From positions 10,504,501-10,568,500 of the forward strand of contig NC_069662.1 of assembly GCF_027244095.1 (NCBI RefSeq): 64,000 bases of DNA, in the 5' to 3' direction. Numbering within the stretch: position 1 is the first letter of the stretch; each line of letters opens with the position of its first letter. This DNA comes from Hemicordylus capensis. Lineage: Eukaryota > Chordata > Lepidosauria > Squamata > Cordylidae. A model generated the notes under the pieces. The model did not search any database and was not told where the DNA came from. It saw only the letters and a program-made list of their open reading frames with translations. Of the stretch, positions 44,898-56,800 are shown in pieces. Position numbers and translations under genes: made by a program.

Positions 44898-47800
44898 GTA
44901 AAGTTTTATTTTTCTTGTGTTCAGTGAACAATGTTCTTCTTATACTGTTATATTTGCATGGCTTCAATCTGCTTTGAAAAAAGAGAGGCACCTTTTTAAG
45001 GAAAAAGAAAGAATGAATGGCTGTTAGTCAATGCAAGTTGAACAAACTGAATACTTAAACAGTTCCGTTCGGAAATAAGCAATAATGCTGTACTGATGTT
45101 TTTTTGCCCTACATTCATAATATTATGAAAAAAGGAAGAAATAATGGTGCCTATAAAAATATAAATGAAAGGTCAATAGGCACTGCATATTTTAAAAATA
45201 CAATCCCCAGACATCATTAACATTAAGTATCCGCAAGCTGACAATAGGACTTTTAAAATCCACTCTGTTTTGAAAATTTCTATTCAAATTGGAAATATTT
45301 AAATTAAATATTTAATTTCTGTTTTAAAAGGGAGTGGTGATGGTAGGTTAATTGAATCACATCAACTTGGGCACACATAGGTATTTGTCACTACAATATG
45401 GTTGTCTATTGGCAGGGGTACACAAGACTTGAAAGTGGTGGGGAAATAACTCAATTTGCAAAAGCATTGTGTGAACCGATGGAAAACAAACTGGCATTCA
45501 CATCAGGTTGTGGGATCACTGGATCTCACAACTACACACCACATGTGGCTCCATTGGACAGGTGGTTGATTAGGCATTCAAGTAACACAGCAACGTATTA
45601 ACTCCAGTGTGTTTTGTGCTGAATCTTAGGAGTATTCTAGTTTTTATTATCTCCAAATTGGCAGCATAACATACAACTCAGTTTTCTGACCACTTCTCAT
45701 TGCTGATGTTTAGTGCATTATCACAAGGGTACTTGAGGCCACATGTCTTTCCCCATGTCCAAGACCCCTGAAATGCACTAGTGGATAGGGGGAATGCAGA
45801 TGCAAAAATGACTCTGGGTAGCCAAGGCCCTGGTCAAGCTTCCTTTCCCACTTGAGATGGGGCTGGGAATACTCGATGTCCTAGCATCTCCCATCAGAAA
45901 ATGACACTCTGCATGCACTTGAGATGTTTTCCACAAGCAGAAATATTCTGGAGTCAAGTCTGTGGTGGGAAGAGGCACTTAACCAGTGAGTGGAACAGTA
46001 CAACCATCACTACAGTCTCTGCTTTCTCCCTGCCTCCAGAAAGGTTTATGGTTACATTTTGGGAGAGCCATGATACAGCAGAAACTGGAGGCAGAGTTGG
46101 CAGTGAAAGTTTACAAGCCTTGAAAATGTTCTTGTGGCTTTAGAAGTCTAAATCCCAATGAAATTAAAGGAATTCACTTCGTTCTGACCAATGTGGCTTA
46201 TTGCTTTCAATGTTGCTCACTCATAACTGACTAGTCTGGATGTTGCCACCTGTTACTGGCTACATGGCTAAAGAGGAAAAAGTGGTATTACAAATGTATA
46301 TTTATTCCATATAAATGTCTCCACAGATGGGCATGATGCATTATAAGCAATATTTCAGGTGAAGACTGAGCTGATTCTCCCTACAGAAGAACAGATATAT
46401 AGGGCCACTTCACTCAAACTGCCACAAACCAGTAAGTGGGGGAAATCTCAAGCCAATGTCAGTACACAACAGTGTATGCTTCTTGCCCAAGTCCAGTTCC
46501 TGCAACAGATTCTCAAAATAAACCAAACATGGTCCGAAGACCCTCCACCCAACTTCATAAGTAGAGCACATGTGGGCAGAGAATCTGGGGGGAATCTTTG
46601 GCAAACTTTGGGAATTGAGAATGGAAACTGGACTCAGGTAGCTTCAGACATCACTTCCATTGGCAGCATGTGCTGCCTGTTGTTGACATTACCTCATTAT
46701 TTCCCCGGCTTACTAGCCAGCACTGGATCTCAGCTAGCTATGTTCCACTTTACTGCTTCTCAGTGAGACTTTGTGAGGACAGGCGGTGTTGGATTGGCCT
46801 GTCTCCTTACAGTCAAAAGGATGCATCTTTTAGAAGTAAAGATTGTGAACATTTCATAAGTAGCATATACTGTGACAATTTGACAATTACAACTATACCA
46901 TGACAAAATGCTTTCCATCCATGTACAGTTTTCTTGTAAAACTACAGCAATTCATTTTATTCACAGTTTAGTGCTAAAGCATTACCAGCACATCCTGGCT
47001 TTGGCATTTGCCATCAATGAGATCAATGAGACGCCTAGTATCTTGCCCAATATCACGCTGGGCTTCCACATCTATGACAGCTATGGGAATGAACAAATGA
47101 CCTATCGTAGCACTCTGGACTTGCTCTTCAAATCACATGGCTTTTTACCCAACTACCACTGTGGCATCCAGAAAAATGTCATCGGGGTCATTGGTGGGCT
47201 GAACTCTGATATCTCCTTGCGAATGGCAGAGATCTTAGGTCTCTACAAACTTCCACAGGTAGGACTAAAACTCGTGAGTCATGAGGACTTTCTGTTCTAT
47301 TTCCCACAAGTCACTTTTCTTTCCGTTAGCAAATGCCTATTTCTGGAAGAGGGAGAGGAATTGTTGGCGAGAAAGGTTATAGAATATGTGGAACTACATT
47401 TGTGTTTAATACATGGAGAGAGAGTGCTTGCTAAAGGTGATGGGTTTGAATATAGAAGGTCTTCATGACCAACGGTTGCTGACATCCCAACAAAGTGCTG
47501 GTGCATCAGTGCTACATTCCAGATTAAGCATTCAAACGAAGAAAAAGTAATCTCTTTCTGCCTGCACGACACAGACATACGTCTCAGATGCTAGATACGT
47601 CTAGTCCATCTTGGAATTGCCTGCATATTTTCTCTTTTAGATTTCATATGGCTCTGTCGAATCAATCACAAGTAATGGAATCCACCTTTCTTCTTTTTAC
47701 CACATGGTTCCCGATGAGTCCCTTCAGTACCTGGGCATTGTGCAGTTACTTAGGCATTTCAGATGGAAATGGGTAGGGATCATCACTCAGGATGGCGATG

Positions 47801-50800
47801 TTGGGCAGCATTTCTCAGAAGCTTTGGAGGTAGAACTTTCCCGAAATGGAATGTGTTCAGCCTTCACAGACAAAAGTACAAAAATGGCCATTTTTGATAG
47901 TTTCAATGAATTATTCAATAATTTTATATATGCTATTCCAGCTTTCATGGACAGTAAAGCCAATGCAAACATCATATATGGAGAAAGTGCATTTATATGG
48001 TTGGCAGCCATGTTGCACATTAAAAAATGGATAGCTCTAGAAGGTACATTCTCTCTGGAGGAGATGTGTGCCAGAAAGGTATGGATTACAACAGCCCAAA
48101 TCGATTTCACTTTAAGCGTCTTTTTAAAGGATTTTGATATACAGACATTGCAGGGTGCTATTTCCTTCTCATTTCACTCAAAGGAGCTCCCAGGATTCCA
48201 AAAATATCTTCAGATGATAAAGCCATTATGGGCAAAAGGAGATGGCTTCATCAAGGAGTTCTGGGAACAAGCATTTGACTGCTCAATGGCAAATTCCAAT
48301 GTGCCAGAAGACATGGATGGCACATGTACTGGTGAGGAGAGGCTGGAGGACCTTCCTGGGCATTTGTTTGAAATGAGGATGACTGGTCGCAGCTACAATA
48401 TCTATAATGCAGTCTATGCTTTTGCACATGCCTTACATAGCATGTCCCAATCTAGACCCAGATCCAGACAAATGGAGGGCAGAGGCAAACTGGGTGCTCT
48501 GATTGTGGAAGCCTGGCAGGTAATGTGTTCCAGCTGTTATTAAAAACATATACATAAACATAACTAAGTGATCACAGAAATGTTAAACATCAAGTGACCA
48601 GCCCTCTGCAGTAGGGATGTGCGAACCGGTTCGAATTCGACCCAGTTTGAATTCAAGCCAGGGTGGTTCGAAAGTTTATATTCGAACCGAACCATCCATC
48701 AGGTTCGAGCTGCAGGTTCGAATTCAAACCGAACCAGGGGGTGGTTCGATTCGAACCGGTTTGAACTGGTTCAAACCAGTTTGGACATCCAAAAATTGGT
48801 AGTATGGTAGCTGGTACCCAGGGGTACCTGCTACCCAAACCACAAATCAATTTAAAACTTGTTCAATTTTTTAATGAATTTTTGAAAATTATTTTTATTT
48901 TTTCTCATAGGATATAATGGGACCCAAACCAGGCCATTATTCCTTATTAAGGAGCACCCATAGGTGCCAACAAGAACCCAAACCATGAAGCAATCGGACA
49001 GTAGTCCGATTTTTTATGAATATTTGAAATATTTTCAATTATTTTTCTCATAGATTAAAATGGGACCAGAACCAGTCCTTATCCCCTATTGTGGAGCACC
49101 TAGGGGCACAAAAGCGGGGAGGGTGGTAGACAGACAGGGGTGCCTACCACCCACAAAACCCCAATGCAATTGGACACTCCTCTTACTATTGAATTGTTAA
49201 AATATTTTTGAATTCCTCATAGGGAAAAATTAGGATTGTGGTGGGTGGTAGTGTCCAAAAGGGGGGGGGGGGGCAGGAAGCTATCAGAATTATTTGAAAG
49301 GAATTGTGCAAGGAAGCTATCAGAATTTTTTGAAAGGAATTGGGCAAAATGCTGATTTTTAAGTGATTTTTGAAGTTTACGTGACCTTAAGGTTTTTCTC
49401 CATAAAGAAGCATGGAGGTGTCAGCAAATGTATAGCTTCACGTCAGGGGTAAAGGGGTGTCCAAGAGCATAGTGTGGTGGGTGGTAGTGCCCAAGGGGGG
49501 CCAGGTAGCTATCAGAATTATATGAAAGGAATTGTGCAAAGGGCTGGTTTTTAAGTGATTTTTGAGGTTGATGTGTCTTTAAGGTTAGCAACGAGAGTGG
49601 ATTCATGGTTTGTCATTGAAAATCTTATATGCTACCAAAGAATCTACACTCAGAACACTTCAGAAACAACAAAACCCAGGACCCAATGGGTTAGCAACCC
49701 ATGGAGGTGGTTGGCACCCTCTTTGCACTAGACCACCATTCACTCTGGGTCACCCCAGCACCCCACAAGTGGCTTTAAGGTTTTTCTCCATTGGGAAAAA
49801 TGGAGGTTTCAGCAGCCCCATAACTGCACTTGGGGGGTGCTGGGGTGGCCCTGGGTTTTGTTGTTTCTGAAGTGTTCTGAGTTTAGATTCTTTGGTAGCA
49901 TATAAGATTTTAAATGACAAACCATGAATCCACTCTTACTGCTAACCTTAAAGACACATAAACTTCAAAAATCACTTAAAAATCAGCCCTTTTGACCAAT
50001 TCCTTTCATATAATTCTGATAGCTACCTGGCCACCCTTGGGCACTACCACCCCCCACACTATGCTCTTGGACACCCCTTTACCCCCGACGTGAAGCTATA
50101 CATTTGCTGACACCTCCATGCTTCTTTATGGAGAAAAACCTTAAGGTCACGTAAACTTCAAAAATCACTTAAAAATCAGCATTTTGCCCAATTCCTTTCA
50201 AAAAATTCTGATAGCTTCCTTGCCCACCTTGGGAACTACCACCCACTCTAGGACACCCCTTTCTCCCCAGCATGAAGCTATAAATTTGCTGCAATCCTCA
50301 TTATTCCCTATGAGGAATTCCAAAATAATTTTAAAATTCACCAATAATCAGAGGAGTGTCCAATTGCCTTGGAACTTTGTGGATAGTAGGCAACCCTGGT
50401 TGTCTACCACCTACCCCATGTTTGTGCCCCTTGGTGCTCCACAATAGGGAATATGGGCTGGTTCAGATCCTATTATACCCTATGAGAAAAATAATTAAAA
50501 ATATTTCAAATATTCATAAAAAATCATAGGGGTGTCTGATTGCTTTGTGGTTTGCATGGTTGTTGTAACCCATGGGTGCTCCACAATAAGGAATAATGAT
50601 CTGGTTGGAGTTCCATTATATCCTATGAGAAAAAATAGAAATAATTTTTTAAAATTCATTTTAAAAATTGTACAATTGCTTTGGGGTTTAGCTGGCAGGT
50701 ACCCCTGGGTGCCAGCTACCATCCTACCAATTTTTGGGTGTCTGAACCAGTTCTAACCTGTTAGAATTCAAACCCAACCAGGGGGAGTTTCGAGCAAAAC

Positions 50801-53800
50801 CAAAACCGAACCACCCCCTCCTGGTTCGAACCTGGTTTGAATTTGAACCAAACCGGGCAAACAGGTTTTGTGCACATCCCTACTCAGCAGAAGATAGACA
50901 CCAACTTCTTCTATCCTTTCTGTTCTCTTCTTCCTTCTCTTCTTTGCCAAATATTTGTGCCAAAATTCCTATAAGTTGATTTCTCTTCCATTAATAATTT
51001 TGAAGTAGTTTTACCACTATAAATTGATGAAATTGTGTGTGTCTCCTTCTCATCATTATGCACACATTTCCAAAGCTAGGACATTGCCCATTATCTTGAC
51101 TTTTGATTTGTTAAGAAGTTGCACTCCTTAACAAGGCTTTTTCCTAAAGGGAGAGGAATGTCCTTTACCCATTCTGGAAAGTTCTTTGAAAAACCTGACA
51201 ATATTTCAACACCTTTTAGGTCCTTACAAACTCTGCCCCTTTTCACCTAGCTCCATTCAGTGATTCAGAGGATCTCATTCAACAACACTGCTGGAGATGA
51301 AATTATATTTAACAAAAATGGAGAAATAGCAACTGGTTTTGATATTACAAATTTTGTCACTTTCCCAAATAACTCCTATGTCAGAGTCAACATTGGGAAA
51401 CTGGATCCTCAACACCCTCCAGAAAAAATGCTCACCATTCATGATGAGAAGATCCAGTGGCAAAGTGCGTTCACACAGGTGGGGAAATATACACCCTTTC
51501 TCTCCAATGAAGAAATAGGTACAAAGAGGAGGGCGGTGGATGCCAGGTTAACAAATAAATACTTCCCAATGAAATTCTTTGGGATGCCATTTACCAGCTG
51601 AACTTCACATCAAAAAAAAACCACAGAGTAGAAGGCACAATAGATAAAGGGGAAAGAAATTCTGTGGTTCTCCTCTTTCAATATTTCTAGGCTCCCTGGA
51701 AACTAGGCTCCCATCCATACTGCAAAAAATTGGCTCTCTCACACACAAGAGATGTGTGCACCGATGAAGCTGGTTTCCCTCCTTACTGCCCAGACTCCAC
51801 CTGGAGACTGGACAGTCATAGACATTTCAAAGCCAATCTGACTGGCTCTCTTAGACTGGAGTGCTCCTGTTAAGAAGTGGTTTTATCATAGAATATCATT
51901 CAGCTTCCTCATTGTTCCTTTAATATGATAAATGTCCAACTAGGTCAAACAAAAAATATGTAAAGGTTTCCGACTCACTCAGAGGTCTCAGAAGGCACGC
52001 AAAAACACATTTATTTGAAAATGAAAAGAAAATTCAAAGTCCTAACAAAAATAAAAATAAAAATAGACCCAATAAAGGCCTATGGACATGCAAGTCTGCT
52101 GAATTCATGTTGACCTTTCAATTCCTGAGGGCAGTCAAGAGTGTCCATGTAAGGGGAGGGGGAGCTTTCCTTTTTAGCCTCCATCTTTTAGTAACCAGTC
52201 CTTGAGGGCATCAGAGATTTCTGGTATATAGTTTCCACTTTCTGTTATCACTGCCTTTCTCCAGGCTACCATGTCTTGACATCATCCAGACCATTGCCTG
52301 CATTGTGTGCACGATCCAAGAATGATCAGATTTGGTTCATTATCATGATCAGGAACATTGGCCCGCCATTCACAGTGCAAATAGACATGCGTTCTCAAGT
52401 GAATGATAGAATTTTAGGAGGAATGATTTTTGGACCCTTTGGGCTACTCATATCACCCTTATATGCTGACAGAGGAGAATCCATGCATCAGAAGGGCTAT
52501 TCTCATGATTCAAATTAGGCTAGGAGATGCATCCTACCCAAGTTCAGGAGTTGTGTGAGCTCCCTTTTCCCAATCGCATGTGAATTAAATACAAAGTGGG
52601 ACGTGGAGGAGGTGATCATATGCTAAGAAGCCACTTGGTTGGAGGGTTTATGCATCTCTCTTGTTAAACAGGTGGGCCCATATGAACATAAGAACAGCCC
52701 TGCTGGATCAGGCCCAAGGCCCATCTAGTCCAGCATCCTGTTTCGCACAGTGGCCCACCAGTCGCCGCTGGAAGCCACAGAAAGTAGTTGAGTGCGTGCC
52801 CTCTCTCCTGCCATTACTCCCCTGCAACTGGTACTCAGAGGCATCCTGCCTTTGAGGCTGGAGGTGGCCCACAGCCCTCCGACTAGTAGCCATTGATAGA
52901 CCTCTCCTCCATGAAGTCATCCAAACACCTCTTAAAGCCATCCAGGTTGTTGGCTTTCACCACATCCTGTGGCAGAGAGTTCCACAAGTGGATCACGCGT
53001 TGTATGAAAAAGTACTTCTGTTTGTTGGTCTTAGACCTCCTGGCAATCAATTTCATGGAGTGACCCCTGGTTCTAGTGTTGTGTGAGAGAGAAAAGAATC
53101 TCTCTCTCTTCACTTTCTCCACACCATGCATGATTTTATAGACCTTTATCATGTCTTCCCGCAGTGACCTTTTTTCTAAACTAAAAAGCCCCAGGTGTTG
53201 TAGTCTTGCCTCATAAGAAAGGTGCTCTAGGCCCCTGATCATCTTGGTTGCCTTCTTCTGTACCTTCTCCAGGTCAACAATATCCTTTTTAAGATGTAGT
53301 GACCAGAACTGTATGCAGTACTCCAAGTGTGGTCCCACCATAGTTTTGTATAAGGGCATTATAATATTAGCCGTTTTATTTTCAATCCCCTTCCTAATGA
53401 TCCCTAGCGCATGGAATTGGCCTTTCTCACAGCTGCCGCACATTGAGTCGACACTTTCAACGAGCTGTCCACCATGACCCCAAGATCCCTCTCCTGGTCT
53501 GTTACCGACAGCTCGGATCCCATCAGCATATGAATTGGATGGAGCCCTTGGACCCAGCTGCTTCTTAGCAGGCGATCACTTCTTCCCATTCCTGCTTCAT
53601 TTTTTACTCACAGATGATAAAAAAATGGGAGTGCACACATCTCCTGAACATGGGTTGGACGCCTCTGCTACCAAATGAGAAATATGTGAATTAACCTGAG
53701 GTGAGTGGAGGGGAAGGAAGATCCATGTAATACATCGTGGAGATCATGACAGACTTCAGGGTTTTTGCCCTGCTTAGACTAAGAGATAGTACTTGCATAT

Positions 53801-56800
53801 TCTACCTTAATTAGAATCATATGAAATAGCCTATGAATTGAATGGAGAGGAAGGAAGACCATAGGGAAGATCATGATAGATTTAACACATTTTTCCTACT
53901 TGAACCAGGCAGTAGCACATTTAGGCATGCACCATGGGGCAGGAATCCATGGCCTCCTGCCTCCTGGGGGGCCTCCAGATGATCTTGGGAGCCTCCCCAG
54001 AACCCCATTGCCCCACTGCTGCTGCCTGGCCGCTGCTACTATTTCCCCTTCACCAGTCACTTGCCACTCACCTCCGGTGGTTGCAGCTGTGGTGGGCACA
54101 GGTTGGCCCTCTTGTCAGCAGACCGGCCTCCTCGGGCCTGCAGACCAGCCTCCTATGTCTGCATGCGTGTGCTTTAGGAGTTATGTTACGTCACGGGATG
54201 TGACACTCCATAACTCTTACTGCCCACACATGCAGACAGAGGGGGCTGGTGGTGGCAGGCACAGGTGGTGGCAGCTGTGGCAGGCACAGGCGGGCTTCCC
54301 CAGCCTACAGACCTGCCTCCTCGGGCCTGCAGACCAGCCTCCTATGTCTGCGTGCATCACGGGATGTGACACTCCATAACTCCTACTGCCCACACATGCA
54401 GACAAAGGGGGCTGGTCTGCAGGCCCAAGGAGGTGAGTCTGTAGGCTGGGAAGCCCGCCTGTGCCCACCACAGCTGCCACCACCAGGGGATGAGTGGTGA
54501 GCAAAGGCCCGCCTGTGTCTGCCGCCACCGGAGGGTGGGTGGCAAGAGGCGGTGAAGGGCAAATACTGGCGGGGGCTGGGCAGCAGCGGCAGGGGCCAGG
54601 TAGCAGCATTTGTTTTTAAAGGGGGGTTCACAATGACTGGGGGGGCTCTGAAGCCTCGGGTCCGAACACCAAATATATCTACGTGCACCTCTGGAACCAA
54701 GAGGTGATACTAGGATGAATAACACATCCCACATCCCAAATAATTGGAGGTGGGCAGTGGGTAGATTCTTTTGTGCAGCCCGTCTGTGAAAAAGATATAT
54801 AATGGACTCGCAGGAATCCATACATCACTACTGATGGGTGTAATTATTCCATGTAATCAACCCACTTGTTTTCATTGTTTTATAACGAGAATTTCCCCAG
54901 ATATTTCCTAAATTTGTTCCATTGTTCAATGATAGGTGCCTCCCCTCTCTCTATGTAATGACATCTGCTATCCTGGATCCCGCAGGAAGAAGAAGGAAGA
55001 GGAGAAATTTTGCTGCTATGATTGCATTTCTTGTCCAGAAGGAATGATTTCAGAACTGGAGGGTAGGAATTACACTATTATTTTTATTTATTTAAGTAAG
55101 TAAGTTAATAAGTAAAAGTCTGTTACAATCCATGACCAGTCAACATACACACTCAAAATATAAAACAGCATAAAAACAACATCAAAACAGTAAAAACTGA
55201 TAACACCATATCAGGTTATACAAAAATCTCAGTTACAACTAAGTTGTTCCCGTCTCAGTTTACAGGCTGCTGCACAGAATCTTGCTGTCCCCACTGTGAC
55301 AGCTGCATGATGATCCGCCAAAAGATAGGAGATGTAATACTCTTCTGATTGACCAGGCCTATTTTTTAAAAATGGTTCAATCCAGATGGTATGAATGCCC
55401 CTGTAATAGGAACAGTGTTAGAGAAAATTGAGACATACTCACATGGACATAACCATTTCCTTAATGGAATCCCCTTAAATCTGCCATCCAAAATGGCAGG
55501 AGGCAAGGCATTAAACCACACCAGCGAAAAAGCTCTCCTCTGATTTAAGGCGGGCGAGGTATGCAGCTGGCTGAGGGTAGTTTGAAAAACCACCTAAAAT
55601 ACTACTGGTGGTAACCAGAGTTAGATCCAATTGCTTCTCCATATCCCCAGGGCATCCTGGGGAGACCCCTGGGACTGGGAGGCTTGTTTCAGACTCCCAG
55701 TGGGGGTCTCAGCCCTGGATGAACCATAAGGCAAAACAAGCACATGCTTAGGGCATCAAGGGAAGGGGGGGGCACCACAGAGTTTTGACCCTAGCTATCA
55801 TGCCCTTAGCTATCATGCCCTTAACTCTTTCATCAAACTTAAGAACTGCCCTCCTGGATCAGGCCCAAGAAGGCCCATCTAGTCCAGCATCCTGTTTCAC
55901 ACAGTGGCCCACCAGATGCTGCTGGAAGACACAGGCAGAACCTAAGGGCATGCCCTCTCTCCTCCTGTTACTCCCCTGCAACTGGTACTCAGAGGCATCC
56001 TGCCTTTGAGGCTGGAGGTGGCCCACAGCCCTCCTACTAGTAGCCATTGACTGACCTCTCCTCCATGACATTATCCAAACCCTTCTTAAAGCCATCCAGG
56101 TTGTTGGCTCTTACCACATCTTGTGGCAGAGAATTCCACAAGTAGATCATGCATTGTGTGAAAAAGTACTTCGTTTGTTGATCCTCGATTTCCTGGCAAT
56201 CAATTTCATGGAATGACCCCTGGTTCTAGTGTTATGTGAGAGGGAGAAGAATTTCTCTCTGTTCACTTTCTCCACACCATGCATGATTTTATAGACTTCT
56301 ATCATGTCTCCCCACAGTCGTCTTTTTCTAAACTGAAAAGCCCCAGGTGTTATAGCCTTGCCTCATAAGAAAGGTGCTCTAGGCCCATGATCATCTGGGT
56401 TGACCTCTTCTGCATCTTCGCCAGGTCTACAATGTCCTTTTTAAGATGTGGTGACCAGAATTGTACGCAGTACTCCAGGTGTGGCCGTGCCATCGTTTTG
56501 TATAAGTTTTGACCACTGTTTTGAGGTCATATATAAATTGGGCCACCTCACTGCTTACCTCTACTTCTAGATCATTTATGAATAAATTAAAAAGCACCTG
56601 TCTCAGTACAGATTCCTGGGGGACCCCACTTCTTACTTCCCTCCATTGTGAAAACTCCATTTATACTTACCCTCTGTTTCCTGTCCTTCAACCAGTCAGC
56701 ACTCCACACATGTACTTGTCCTGTTATCTCATGACTGTTTAGTTTTCTCAGGAGACTTTGATGAGGAACTTTTTCAAAAGCTTTTTCAAGGTCTAAGTAT

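Noticed and set aside
53873-54821. Long ORFs on both strands in V2R-B intron 4
   Set aside because: GC-rich MITE-like sequence with internal repeats, absent from unit A; repeated peptide pieces mirror the DNA repeats.
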